Assembly (NCBI GenBank): GCA_002215645.1
Contig: NGFI01000013.1
Coordinates: forward strand, 161,573 to 225,572
Reading direction: 5' to 3'
From: Gemmatimonadetes bacterium 2013_60CM_65_52
GTDB lineage: Bacteria > Gemmatimonadota > Gemmatimonadetes > Gemmatimonadales > Gemmatimonadaceae
Length of the DNA stretch: 64,000 nucleotides
Part shown: one piece after another, positions 41,509 to 52,488 of the stretch
Position numbering within the stretch: position 1 is the stretch's first letter
How the letters are laid out: every line of letters starts with the position of its first letter
Position numbers and translations under genes: made by a program
The notes under the pieces: generated by a model
Database searches by the model: none
Seen by the model: only the letters and a program-made list of their open reading frames with translations
Told to the model about the DNA's origin: nothing

Positions 41509-42798
41509 TCAGGCGGGGCTCGGCTTCACGTACGACTCCATGCCGAGCCCGAGATAGATCGTGAACGCGACGAGCGACGCCGAGAGCAGAAACGGCAGCT
41601 CGAGGTGCCAGTCGAACAGGGTGCCGAACACGATCGGAAACAGCACACGTGCCATGCCGCCGAACGTCTGCTGCACGCCCATGTAGAGGCCGCGTTCCTT
41701 GCTGGAGATGACGCGAGACAGCAGCGCCGTGACACAGGGGAAAGTGAACGCCGTCCCCAAGGGCAAAAGCGCCACCGCCAGCGCGAGGGGCAAGTATGGC
41801 AGCAACGCCACGGCACTCGCTGGAAGCAGGCCGCCCAGCATTGCCGCGACACGCGCGGGATCGGAGAGAGGTTTGATGAAGGCCATCGACGCGATGCCGA
41901 TGGCGAGCAATGTCGATCCGATACGCGTGAGGCGCGCCTCCCCGAAACGGTCCACCATGCGGCCGAGAACGAGCGACCGCGTCAACACGCTGATGACGCC
42001 GGTATAGGAGAAGAAGAAGCCGATCGTCTTCGCGGTCACGTGAAAGCGCGCCGAGAGATACAGCGCGAGCATCGACGTCACGCCCTGAAATGCGCCGAGC
42101 GCGATAGCGTAGATCCAGATGAGCCGGGAGGCGGGCTGTCCCGAGTGCGTGACGACACGGACGACTGCGTCGCGCAGCGGCGTTCCTTCATTCGTCCGTG
42201 CCTGCGCCTCCGCCGCCTCGCCCATGTCACGCGACTCACGGAGGTAACGGGCGGCAAACGCGATGTTGCCAATACAGAGTGCCGCGGCGAACAGTCCCGG
42301 CCCTCGCGGACCCCATGCCGCCGCCGTCAACGAGCCGAGTACCGGACCAATGGCGACGCCGGCGTTCGTCGCGGCCGACAGCCACCCCAGTGCCTTCGCA
42401 CGCTCCTCGGGCTCGGTCGAATCGGCGACGTACGCCTGGATTACCGAGACCGTCCCACCGCCTGCGCCCTGCACGAGCCGCGACAGAAAGAGCATGCCGA
42501 GCGCGAGCGGCCCCATCTCGAGCGCGAACGCGAAGATTACGTACGCGATGGCCGCCGCCGAGAGTCCGACGATGAGCGCCGGCCGCCGTCCGTGCGAGTC
42601 GGAGAAGCGACCCCACAACGGCGACGTGATGAGCTGCGCGACGGCGAACGAGCTGACGAGCAGCCCGACGACGGTGCCGCCCTGTCCCAGCTCCTTGGCG
42701 TAGAAAGGCAAGAGTGGCAGCACCATCAACATCCCGACCATGTCGATGAACGCCGTGATCATGAGAATCCACAGCTTGCTGCTGTCCCTCAACTTCAT
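41509..42798 (-). CDS. MFS transporter, drug:H+ antiporter type
   Basis: Twelve-helix major facilitator, 429 residues, of the TetA/DHA1 group. Signature A is GRFSDSHGRRPAL between helices 2 and 3, and RLVQGAGGGTVSVIQAYVAD in helices 4-5 is the DHA1 motif. ERAKALGWLSAATNAGVAIGP is motif C-like (antiporter). It is 19 bases downstream of the second ABC permease and on the same strand, so it probably belongs to the nucleoside-importer operon. An exporter in that operon is odd. The substrate cannot be told from sequence. Confidence 0.9.
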   Translation of the reverse strand: MKLRDSSKLWILMITAFIDMVGMLMVLPLLPFYAKELGQGGTVVGLLVSSFAVAQLITSPLWGRFSDSHGRRPALIVGLSAAAIAYVIFAFALEMGPLALGMLFLSRLVQGAGGGTVSVIQAYVADSTEPEERAKALGWLSAATNAGVAIGPVLGSLTAAAWGPRGPGLFAAALCIGNIAFAARYLRESRDMGEAAEAQARTNEGTPLRDAVVRVVTHSGQPASRLIWIYAIALGAFQGVTSMLALYLSARFHVTAKTIGFFFSYTGVISVLTRSLVLGRMVDRFGEARLTRIGSTLLAIGIASMAFIKPLSDPARVAAMLGGLLPASAVALLPYLPLALAVALLPLGTAFTFPCVTALLSRVISSKERGLYMGVQQTFGGMARVLFPIVFGTLFDWHLELPFLLSASLVAFTIYLGLGMESYVKPSPA

Positions 42799-42817
42799 GT
42801 CGAGCGCGCTCCGGCGG

Positions 42818-43696
42818 TCATTCGGTGGACGGCTTTCCCAGGGCGGCGGGCGGCACCGATCGTCCGACGACCCCCGCGAGGGCCACGATCGTGAGCACGT
42901 ATGGGATCATCTCCACGAACTGACTGGGGATCGCATGCGTTCCCTGGAGGCGGATCTGAAGCGTCTCCGCCGCGGCGAAAAGGAGACACGCGAGTCCGGC
43001 TCCCTTCGGATTCCATCGGCCGAAGATGGTCGCGGCGAGCGCGATGAATCCGCGTCCCGCCGTCATGCCGTCAGTGAACTGATGCTGGTCGAGCGCCAGA
43101 TACGCGCCGCCCAGCGCCGCCAGCATTCCGCTGAATGCGACAGCAATGTATCGCACGCGTGTCACGGGCACTCCCACGGATGCGGCGGCGGCGGGATGCT
43201 CGCCCACCGCACGGACCCTGAGCCCGAACGGCGTACGGTACAGAATCCAGCCGAGCGTCGGCAGCACGATGACTCCGATCCACACGAGCGGATTGTATGC
43301 GAGCGCGAGAAATCCTGTGCCGGTGCCTCCAAAGCCGGGCACGCGCGGCGAGTTGGACGAGCTTCCAAAGAACAGGCGAAGGAAGAAACGTGTCAGACCG
43401 ACGGCAAGCAGATTGATCGCGATGCCGATGACCACCTGGTCACCGCGAAAGCGAATGGTGCCGACGGCATACACCAGCGCGAGCACCGCGCCGCCCACCA
43501 ACGCCGCAGAAACGCCGAGCCACGGCGAACCGCTGGCGAAGCTCACGGCCGCGGCGCAGAACGCGCCGCCGAGCATGTATCCCTCGAGCCCGAGGGCAAT
43601 GAGGCCGGCTCGCTCGCTCAACACACCGCCGGCCGCGGCGAGCAGGAACGGAACGGCAATGCGCAGCGTCTGCGACAGGAAATCGAGCACGCTCAT
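42818..43696 (-). CDS. Nucleoside-type ABC transporter permease 2
   Basis: 292-residue membrane permease of the branched-chain/ribose-type superfamily paired with BMP binding proteins. GLIALGLEGYMLGGAFCA is the typical second helix, and GYRT-like segments RTPFGLRVRAVGEHPAAAA and GGAYLAL follow. The ATG at 43696 overlaps the upstream permease stop as ATGA. Longer upstream frames are shadows. With permease 1 it would form the channel of a nucleoside or purine importer. Confidence 0.92.
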   Translation of the reverse strand: MSVLDFLSQTLRIAVPFLLAAAGGVLSERAGLIALGLEGYMLGGAFCAAAVSFASGSPWLGVSAALVGGAVLALVYAVGTIRFRGDQVVIGIAINLLAVGLTRFFLRLFFGSSSNSPRVPGFGGTGTGFLALAYNPLVWIGVIVLPTLGWILYRTPFGLRVRAVGEHPAAAASVGVPVTRVRYIAVAFSGMLAALGGAYLALDQHQFTDGMTAGRGFIALAATIFGRWNPKGAGLACLLFAAAETLQIRLQGTHAIPSQFVEMIPYVLTIVALAGVVGRSVPPAALGKPSTE

Positions 43697-44744
43697 GTAG
43701 CGGCCGTCCGGCGTGAGGTGCGCAGCATGCGGCGCACCTCTGGCACTGACGTCGCCACCGCAAGAATGACGACGGCTTGGAGCACGTCGATCATCTGCTT
43801 GGGCACGAGGGCATTCACGACGAGGCCGCCCTGCGACAACGTGGCGAACAGGAGAGCCGCGACCACGATGCCTAACGGATGGTTGCGTCCCACGAGGGCC
43901 ACGGCAATGCCGAGATATCCCGCACCCGACGCAAACCCTTCCTCGTAGTAGTGCTTGTAGCCGAGCACGTAATTGAGCCCGCCGATTCCCGCGATCGCGC
44001 CGGACACGGTGAGCGCGCGCCACACCACGCCACCGACATGGACGCCCGCGTTCTCCGCGGCACGCGGCTGAAGTCCCACCGCGCGAAGCTCGAATCCGCG
44101 ACGCGTACGGAACAGGTACCAGCCGAACACCGCCGCGGCGATGACCGCGAGCAGAATCGTTGCGTTCGCGGCGGAGCCGTGAAAAGCGGGAATCACGTCG
44201 CTCAGCCGGAAGAGCGCGCCGCTCTTCAATTCCGGCGTGTGCAGCGTGTCCGGCACGTGCACCTTCGCGCTCGTGAGGTAGTTGAGCAGCGCGAGCACGA
44301 TGAAGTTCAACATGATGGTGACGATCACCTCATGCGCGCCGAACTTCGCCTTCAGGACGCCGGGCACGGCGCCCACGATTCCACCACCAAGGGCCGCCGC
44401 GAGAACGAACAGTGGCAGACAGAGGAGCGCAGGGATGCCGGCGGGAAGCAGCATGCCTGCAACGGCCGCGACAAATCCTCCAGCCGCTACCTGACTCTCC
44501 GCGCCGATGTTGAAGAGGCCGGCGCGAAGTCCGAGGCCTACAGCCAGCCCGGTGAACGTGAGGGTCGTGGCCTTGTACAGCACCTGACCAAAGCCGTACG
44601 CATTTCCCCACGTTCCCTCGAGCAGGAGGCGATACACGGCGCCCGGGGACTGTCCAAAGGAAAGGATCAACACGTCGCCGACCACGGCGGCGAGCAACAA
44701 CGCCACAACGGGCGGCAGCAGCGACTCCTCGAGAGTGCGACGGT

Positions 44745-44748
<4 letters not shown>
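43693..44748 (-). CDS. Nucleoside-type ABC transporter permease 1
   Basis: 351-residue membrane permease. LRAGLFNIGAESQVAAGG and TRRGFELRAVGLQPRAAE are family-typical. EAxxG-like coupling is suggested by the cytoplasmic loop with GAHEVIVTIMLNFI. It overlaps the ATPase gene by 4 bases (ATGA) and permease 2 by 4 bases, as in other BMP-type importer operons. Confidence 0.92.
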
Positions 44749-46267
<1,519 letters not shown>

Positions 46268-46271
<4 letters not shown>

Positions 46272-47305
46272 CGCGTGCTTGGCACGTTGATCCGGCCTTC
46301 GATGATGTCGCGCCGCAGCTGCTCGAGGCGTGCGCGAACGGTGGGCGGGATCAACCGCTCATTGTGCTGATCGTAGACGTAGCCGACACCGCCCTCGGCC
46401 AATCCGTATTGATAGATGCCGCCCTGGAAGCGTTTCTCCTTCACCCGCCTGATGGCGTCGAAGACGGCATTGTCGACGCCCTTCACCATGCTCGTGAGCA
46501 CGAATCCGGGCGCCTCGTCGTATTGATCGGCGTCCACACCGATGGCGAGCTTATTGGTCTGTCTCGCCGCCTCGAACACACCGAGCCCCGTGGAGCCCGA
46601 TGCGTGGAAGATCACGTCGACGCCCTGCTGATACTGGCTCAGCGCGAGCTCCTTTCCCTTGCCGGGATTGCGGAACGCCTCGGGCGTGACGCCAGCGTAC
46701 TGTGAAATCACCTCGCAGTCGGGACAGACGCGCTTCACGCCGGCAATGTAGCCGGCCTCGAACTTGTGAATGAGCGGGAAATTCATTCCGCCGACGAAGC
46801 CGACTTTCTTCGACTTGCCTACCAGGGCCGCCAGCGCGCCGACGAGGAACGATCCCTGTTCCTCACGAAACTTGAGCGCCGCGAGATTTGGCGGCGGCGG
46901 GATGACCTTGCCGTCCTTGTTCGTGGCGACGGAGTAGTCCACTCCCGCGAAGTGGGTGTTCGGGTATTCCTTCGCGAGCTGCGTGAGGTCATCGGTGAAG
47001 ATGAAGCCGACGCCGATGACGAGATCCATGCCTTCGGCGGCGAGCAAACGGAGCCCTGATTCGCGATCGGAGCCCTCTCCCGGCTCGATGAAGCGCACCC
47101 GCGCGCCCATCTCACGCGCCGCGCGCTCGGCTCCGAGGTATGCGCCGTCGTTGAAGGACTTGTCGCCGCGTCCGCCGAGGTCGAACACGATGCCGACGTT
47201 CACCGCCGCGCGGCTCGCGGGTGCGGCTGCGCCCGACGGGCTGACGAACAGCAGGACGACGTGCACGATGAGCAACGCGCCCACGAGGATCAGCAGCTTG
47301 CGCAT
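46268..47305 (-). CDS. BMP-family substrate-binding protein of ABC importer
   Basis: 345 residues. An N-terminal hydrophobic segment (KLLILVGALLIVHVVLLFV) without a clear lipobox Cys is followed by VNVGIVFDLGGRGDKSFNDG, the PnrA/Med signature. The domain continues with DLVIGVGFIFTDDL, KVGFVGGMNFPLI and GVDVIFHASGSTGLG. Relatives bind purine nucleosides. The ATG at 47305 was chosen, and the upstream open frame is shadow. It is first in the operon BMP-ATPase-permease-permease-MFS. Confidence 0.93.
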
Positions 47306-47381
47306 GGGGGACAAAGCTACAGGTGGGCAGTAGGACAGGAAGGCAGGGCAAACGGCGCACGCGGTGGATATCATACGACAC

Positions 47382-48917
47382 ATGGTGGCCCGGAAGAAAA
47401 AGGAGCTGCAGCCCGAGCGGCTGCGCACGCGCTTTCTCGTCGTCGGCAGCGGGGTCGCCGGCCTGCATACAGCCTGGCGCGCGTCGCAGCACGGTGACGT
47501 GCTGCTGCTGACGAAACGTTCGCTGTTCGACAGCGCCACGGCCTACGCGCAAGGCGGCATTGCCGCGGCACTCGGCGCGGGGGACTCGCCGACGCTGCAC
47601 CGGCAGGACACGCTCGCCGCCGGCGCTGCGCTCTGCGACGCGGCTGCCGTCGAGGTGCTGGTGGAAGAAGGCCCGACGCGCGTCCGTGAGTTGCAGACGG
47701 CCGGTGCCCGGTTCGATCTGGATCCATACGGTCATTTGCAGCTGGGACGCGAAGCCGCGCACTCGCAGAATCGCATCGTGCACGCGCACGGCGATCAGAC
47801 CGGCGCCGAGGTCGCGCGCACACTCATCTCGCGCGTGCGGCGAAGCGCTCGCGTCACCGTGCTCGAGCGGACTCGCGTCCTCGACCTCATCGTCTATCGC
47901 GGGCAGTGCGTCGGCGTGCGCGCGAGCGTGAAAGGCAAGGCGGTGGAGATCATTGCCGAGGCGACTGTGCTCGCCACCGGTGGGTGCGGGCAGGTCTATC
48001 GCTACACCACCAACCCCGTCGTGGCGACCGGCGACGGATTTGCCATCGCACACCGCGCCGACGTCAAGCTCGCGGACATGGAATTCGTGCAGTTCCACCC
48101 CACCGCGCTCGATACGCCGGAGAACCCTCTCGCGCTCATCAGCGAGGCGGTGCGCGGGGAAGGGGCGATACTCGTCAACGAGCGTGGCGAGCGCTTCATG
48201 CGGCGGCTGCACCCGCTGGCTGAGCTCGCGCCGAGGGATGTGGTGGCGCGGGCGATCTTCCGCGAGCAGAAGAAGAACCGCGTGTACCTCGATGCGCGAC
48301 GGCTCGGAGCTCGCTTTACCAAGCGTTTTCCGGGCATTTTTGCCCTCTGCGGTGCCCGTGGAATCGATCCCCGGCGCGACCTCATTCCGGTGACGCCTGC
48401 CGCACACTATATGATGGGTGGGATCGTCGCGGACTTGAATGGGCGCTCGAGCATGCCCAGACTCTATGTCGTCGGGGAGGTAGCGCGGACCGGCGTGCAC
48501 GGTGCTAACAGACTTGCCTCGAATTCGCTGCTCGAAGGATTGGTGTTCGCCGAGCGCGTGGCGAGAGACCTCGCGGGTGTGCGACCATTGCGCAATGCGC
48601 CGGCGGCGAAGCTTTGGACTGTTCCGCCCTTACCGGATCGTGGCGCCGCCCAGGTGGCGGCGGACCGGGTGCGCGAAGTGATGTGGTCGTACGCCGGCAT
48701 TGCACGCACGGCCAAGGGGCTGCGCACGGCGGTCGTCGAGCTATCGGACATCGAACAGCGGTTGCCGCAAGGAGCCACGGAGGAAGTAAATCTGGTCCAG
48801 ACCGCGCGTCTCATCGTCGAGGCAGCGTTGCGGCGCAAGGAATCACGCGGCGGTCATTACCGCAGTGATTTTCCACGAGCGAAGCGAACGTGGCGAGGCC
48901 GCCACATCGAGCTCTGA
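47382..48917 (+). CDS. nadB: L-aspartate oxidase
   Basis: Flavoprotein that oxidises L-aspartate to iminoaspartate, the first step of de novo NAD synthesis; 511 residues. The FAD site is FLVVGSGVAGLHTAWRA. SATAYAQGGIAAAL, HPTALDTPENPL, SEAVRGEGAILVN, RVYLDARRLG and TGVHGANRLASNSLLEGLVF are all conserved in NadB. The C-terminal helical region is intact. ATG 47382 was taken; a GTG at 47364 would add six residues. It is followed by a lone receiver gene, then nadA and nadC. Confidence 0.95.
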   Translation: MVARKKKELQPERLRTRFLVVGSGVAGLHTAWRASQHGDVLLLTKRSLFDSATAYAQGGIAAALGAGDSPTLHRQDTLAAGAALCDAAAVEVLVEEGPTRVRELQTAGARFDLDPYGHLQLGREAAHSQNRIVHAHGDQTGAEVARTLISRVRRSARVTVLERTRVLDLIVYRGQCVGVRASVKGKAVEIIAEATVLATGGCGQVYRYTTNPVVATGDGFAIAHRADVKLADMEFVQFHPTALDTPENPLALISEAVRGEGAILVNERGERFMRRLHPLAELAPRDVVARAIFREQKKNRVYLDARRLGARFTKRFPGIFALCGARGIDPRRDLIPVTPAAHYMMGGIVADLNGRSSMPRLYVVGEVARTGVHGANRLASNSLLEGLVFAERVARDLAGVRPLRNAPAAKLWTVPPLPDRGAAQVAADRVREVMWSYAGIARTAKGLRTAVVELSDIEQRLPQGATEEVNLVQTARLIVEAALRRKESRGGHYRSDFPRAKRTWRGRHIEL

Positions 48918-48922
48918 ATGAG

Positions 48923-48935
48923 GTGAACGGTTCAC
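48923..48935. other. 13-base palindrome between nadB and the receiver gene
   Basis: GTGAACGGTTCAC (48923-48935) is a perfect palindrome around a central G, followed at once by GGG-TTT-CCC (48936-48944). It lies in the 36-base gap between the nadB stop and the next start. The string GGTGAACGGT also occurs on the minus strand of the 12837-12869 hairpin region. It may be a terminator, processing site or operator. Confidence 0.35.
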
Positions 48936-48953
48936 GGGTTTCCCGTCCTGCCC

Positions 48954-49331
48954 ATGAAAGTTCTGATCGCTGACGACGACCGCGTGCTCTCGCAATTGAT
49001 ATGCAGCGTGCTGCGACAGGCGGGGCATAAGCCCTTTCCGGCATTCGACGCCATGCAGGCGCTCATGCTCGCCATGCGCGATCCGCCGGACATGGTGCTG
49101 CTGGACGTCAACATGCCGGGCGGCTCGGGACTCAAGACGCTCAATACGCTCAAGAGCTCCAACAAGACCTCCGAGATTCCCGTCATCGTCGTCAGCGGCA
49201 ACGAGGACGCGACGATACCTGAGACCGTGAAGCAGCTCGGCGCCGCTCGCTTCGTTCCCAAGCCGATCGATCCCGAGCTCCTGCTCGAGGTCATACGCGA
49301 GGTAATGGAGGAAGAGGGGATCGCAGGTTAG
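48954..49331 (+). CDS. Single-domain response regulator (receiver only)
   Basis: 125 residues, a full CheY-like receiver. The acidic pair is in VLIADDDRV, the phospho-acceptor Asp in MVLLDVNMPGGSG, Thr/Ser at VIVVSGNED, and Lys-Pro at FVPKPIDP. There is no output domain. It lies between nadB and nadA (9 bases before nadA) on the same strand, so it is probably co-transcribed with NAD synthesis genes. The cognate kinase is unknown. Confidence 0.9.
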   Translation: MKVLIADDDRVLSQLICSVLRQAGHKPFPAFDAMQALMLAMRDPPDMVLLDVNMPGGSGLKTLNTLKSSNKTSEIPVIVVSGNEDATIPETVKQLGAARFVPKPIDPELLLEVIREVMEEEGIAG

Positions 49332-49340
49332 CTTCACCGC

Positions 49341-50375
49341 ATGGCAATCGCCGGAACCCCGGTGCGCCCGCGGGACGAAATGATCGCGCAGCTGCACGGA
49401 GAAATCAGGACCCTCGCACGCGAGCGCAACGCCGTCATCCTGGCGCACAACTACGAGCGCGCCGAAGTGCAGGACGTGGCCGACTTCGTCGGCGACTCGT
49501 TGGGCCTGTCACGCGAGGCGGCAAAGACACCCGCGGACGTCATCGTCTTCTGCGGTGTGCACTTCATGGCCGAGACGGCCGCGGTCCTCTCGCCGGACAA
49601 GGCGGTTCTGCTGCCGGATCTTGCCGCCGGATGCTCGCTCGCCGCCACCATCAACGCCGCGGAGCTCCGCGCGTGGAAGGCGCAACACCCGGGCGCAGTC
49701 GTCGTGTCGTACGTCAACACGACGGCCGAAGTGAAAGCCGAGAGTGATTATTGCTGCACGTCGGGCAACGCAGTGGACGTGGTGAATTCCATTCCGGCCG
49801 ACACCGAGATTCTCTTCTGCCCAGACATGTTCCTCGGCGCGCATGTGAAGCGCTTGAGCGGCCGCACGAACATCCGGATCTGGATGGGCGAATGTCACGT
49901 ACATGCCGGCATCGATCCGGAGAACATTCGCCTGCAACGCTCCTTGCACCCGCAGGCGGAATTCCTCATTCACCCCGAGTGCGGCTGCTCCACGAGCGTG
50001 CTCGAGGCCATGAGCGCAGGCGACGTGGATCCCGACGGCGTGCAGATTCTGTCCACCGAAGGCATGATCAAGCGCCCGGCGCTCTCCGACGCGGATGAGT
50101 TCATCGTCGCCACCGAGGTAGGTATTCTCCATCGGTTGCGCCGAGAGAATCCGTCGAAGCGCTTCTTCGCGGCCAACGACCGGGCGTCCTGCGCATATAT
50201 GAAGGTCACCACGCTGCCCAAGGTGAAACGTGCACTCGAACGGCTCGAGCACCGCATCACGGTGCCCGCACCCGTGGCGCGCGAGGCGCGCCGGGCGATC
50301 GAACGGATGATCGCCATCGGTGGACATACGCCGCTGAGCCCCGTGCCCGAAACGACGGCCGATCCCGGCGAGTAG
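49341..50375 (+). CDS. nadA: Quinolinate synthase
   Basis: [4Fe-4S] enzyme that condenses iminoaspartate with dihydroxyacetone phosphate to quinolinate; 344 residues. Conserved strings: VILAHNYERAEVQDVADFVGDS, CGVHFMAETAAVL, LLPDLAAGCSLA and VSYVNTTAEVKAESDYCCTS. Iron-sulfur ligands are expected among the Cys in GCSLA, PECGCS and ASCAYMK. The start is the ATG at 49341, 9 bases after the receiver gene. Confidence 0.96.
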   Translation: MAIAGTPVRPRDEMIAQLHGEIRTLARERNAVILAHNYERAEVQDVADFVGDSLGLSREAAKTPADVIVFCGVHFMAETAAVLSPDKAVLLPDLAAGCSLAATINAAELRAWKAQHPGAVVVSYVNTTAEVKAESDYCCTSGNAVDVVNSIPADTEILFCPDMFLGAHVKRLSGRTNIRIWMGECHVHAGIDPENIRLQRSLHPQAEFLIHPECGCSTSVLEAMSAGDVDPDGVQILSTEGMIKRPALSDADEFIVATEVGILHRLRRENPSKRFFAANDRASCAYMKVTTLPKVKRALERLEHRITVPAPVAREARRAIERMIAIGGHTPLSPVPETTADPGE

Positions 50376-50404
50376 CGCGGCGACCGAGCACGCTGGAGGC
50401 GACA

Positions 50405-51340
50405 ATGGAGCGGGAATCGATCAACCCTGAGCGACGCAACACGCCGCGCTACATCACACCGCTCAGCACGCCGGCCGTCAGCAGCGTCGGCGTGCTTCGG
50501 TTTCCCTATGCCCAGAACGAGCTGCATGTTCTCGTCAAATCCGCGCTCGACGAGGACGGTGCGTTCAATGATCTCACGACCATCGCCACGGTCGTCTCCG
50601 AGCGGCACGCGCGCGGGCGCCTCGTGGCGCGACAGACGGGCGTCCTCTGCGGTGTCGCGCTCGGCCTCGAGGCATTCCGCACGCTCGATCCCAAGGTCAC
50701 CATCCGCGTGGACAAGGAGGATGGCGCCGTGCTGGAACCCGGTGACTCCGTGCTCTACCTCTCCGGCCATGCGCGCGCCCTCCTCGCCGCGGAGCGCGTC
50801 GCGCTGAATTTCATGCAGCGGCTGTCGGGCGTGGCGTCGCTCACCGCGCGGTACGTGGACGCCGTGCGCGGCACGCACGCGAAGATTCTCGATACGAGAA
50901 AGACCACGCCGGGCTGGCGCCTGCTGGAGAAGTACGCCGTGCGCGCGGGTGGTGGCACGAATCACCGACTGAACCTTTCGTCGGCCGTGCTCATCAAGGA
51001 CAATCATCTCGCATCGGTCGACGGCGACGTCGCGCTGGCCGTCCGCCGGGCCCGTGACCTCGCGCCGCGCGGCACACGGGTGGAGGTGGAGTGCGACAGC
51101 ACGCGCCAGGTCCAGGCTGCTCTCCAGGCCGGCGCGGACATCATCATGCTGGACAACATGTCGCTCGATCAGATGCACGAATCGGTGGGAATGGTCGCAG
51201 GCCGCGCAACGGTGGAAGCGTCCGGCGGTGTCAACTTCGATACCGTGCGCGCCATCGCCGAAACCGGCGTCGACTGGATTTCGGTGGGCGCCCTGACCCA
51301 CTCGGCGCCGGCACTCGATCTGTCCGTCGACTTCGAATAG
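50405..51340 (+). CDS. nadC: Nicotinate-nucleotide pyrophosphorylase (quinolinate phosphoribosyltransferase)
   Basis: Converts quinolinate and PRPP to nicotinate mononucleotide; 311 residues. Conserved strings: RVALNFMQRLSGVAS, ILDTRKTTPGWRLLEKYAVR, GGGTNHR and VLIKDNHL, with VEVECDS and IIMLDNMS for the C-terminal barrel. The ATG at 50405 is preceded by GGAGG with a 5-base spacer. About 35 residues precede the usual N-terminus, so an internal start is possible but the ribosome site supports this one. Confidence 0.95.
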   Translation: MERESINPERRNTPRYITPLSTPAVSSVGVLRFPYAQNELHVLVKSALDEDGAFNDLTTIATVVSERHARGRLVARQTGVLCGVALGLEAFRTLDPKVTIRVDKEDGAVLEPGDSVLYLSGHARALLAAERVALNFMQRLSGVASLTARYVDAVRGTHAKILDTRKTTPGWRLLEKYAVRAGGGTNHRLNLSSAVLIKDNHLASVDGDVALAVRRARDLAPRGTRVEVECDSTRQVQAALQAGADIIMLDNMSLDQMHESVGMVAGRATVEASGGVNFDTVRAIAETGVDWISVGALTHSAPALDLSVDFE

Positions 51341-51357
51341 CCGCACGCACGAGCTCC

Positions 51358-52488
51358 ATGTCCGCGTTGTCAGGCAAGCCGTTGTGGGCACGCGGAGAAG
51401 CGCTGGGATTGCCTTCCCTTGAAGACGACATCGAGGCCGACGTCTGCGTGGTCGGACTCGGCGCATCAGGGCTCGTGTGCGTGAAGGAGCTCGCGCGCCT
51501 TGGCGCGCGCGTCCTGGGTGTGGACGCGGGTGAGGTCGGCGGCGCTGCCGCCGGCAGAAATGGAGGCTTTCTCCTCGCGGGCGTCGCGCGCTTCTACCAC
51601 GATGCGGTGTCCGCGTACGGCCACACGCGGGCGCAATGCATGTATCGGCTGAGCCTCGACGAGATCGACCGGATCGCGGCCGACGAGGCAGGTACGGTGT
51701 CGCTCGTCGGGTCTCTGCGCATCGCAGAATCCGATGAAGAGCTCGAGGACTGCCGGCAACACCTGCTCTCCCTTCGCGCGGACGAATTTCCGGTCGAGCA
51801 CTACGACGACGAATTCGGCCGCGGCCTGCTCCTGCCATCGGACGGTGCGTTCGATCCATTGGAGCGTTGCCGCGTACTCGCGCGCGCGGCAATCGACGCA
51901 GGCGCGCGTTTGTTCGAGCGTTCGCACGTCACGACGATACGCACTGGGCGAGTGGACACGGCCACCGGCGTCGTGCACGCGAGACACGTGGTGGTAGCAG
52001 TGGACGGCGCCCTCGGCCTCCTGCTGCCGCAGCTTGCCGGCGATGTGCGTACCGCACGACTCCAGATGCTCGCGACGGCACCCACGACGGAGATCACGCA
52101 GCCACGTCCGATCTATGCGAGGTGGGGATACGACTACTGGCAACAACGCCCGGATGGAGCCATCGCGCTCGGCGGCGCACGCGACATCGGCGGCGACAGC
52201 GAGTGGACGCACGACACGGCCCCGTCCCACGTAGTCCAATCGGCACTCGAGCACCGCCTGCGCGCGAAGCTGCGCGTCATGGCGCCGATCACGCATCGAT
52301 GGGGAGCAAGCGTGAGCTACACCGCCGACGAGCTGCCGATCGTCCGCGAAGTCGATGCAGGCGTGTGGGCCATCGGCGGCTATTCCGGCACCGGCAACGT
52401 CATCGGCTCGCTGCTGGGCCGCGGAGTCGCACGTCTCATCGTGCGAAGCGATGATACTCTGCTTCGGCCCTTCCGGAGGCCGTCCTGA
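51358..52488 (+). CDS. FAD-dependent amine/amino-acid oxidoreductase (DAO family)
   Basis: 376 residues of the D-amino-acid oxidase/glycine oxidase-like fold. The FAD motif DVCVVGLGASGLVCVKELARLG is near the N-terminus, followed by GEVGGAAAGRNGGFLLAG, and the C-terminal WAIGGYSGTGNVIGSLLGRG matches the second FAD contact. The ATG at 51358 comes 17 bases after nadC. The substrate is unknown; iminoaspartate supply or amine breakdown are both conceivable given the NAD cluster. The gene ends in a GGAGG site that fits the next start. Confidence 0.88.
   Translation: MSALSGKPLWARGEALGLPSLEDDIEADVCVVGLGASGLVCVKELARLGARVLGVDAGEVGGAAAGRNGGFLLAGVARFYHDAVSAYGHTRAQCMYRLSLDEIDRIAADEAGTVSLVGSLRIAESDEELEDCRQHLLSLRADEFPVEHYDDEFGRGLLLPSDGAFDPLERCRVLARAAIDAGARLFERSHVTTIRTGRVDTATGVVHARHVVVAVDGALGLLLPQLAGDVRTARLQMLATAPTTEITQPRPIYARWGYDYWQQRPDGAIALGGARDIGGDSEWTHDTAPSHVVQSALEHRLRAKLRVMAPITHRWGASVSYTADELPIVREVDAGVWAIGGYSGTGNVIGSLLGRGVARLIVRSDDTLLRPFRRPS
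52475..52487 (+). promoter_or_regulatory. Ribosome-binding site for an apparent CTG start
   Basis: GGAGG at 52475-52479 followed by five bases and CTG at 52485-52487. The CTG overlaps the stop of the upstream gene as CTGA. The next in-frame ATG is at 52521 and lacks such a site. Confidence 0.6.

Noticed and set aside
41605..42894. Plus-strand open frame (429 codons) antisense to the MFS gene
   Set aside because: No membrane segments or motifs, whereas the opposite strand encodes a clear 12-helix transporter.
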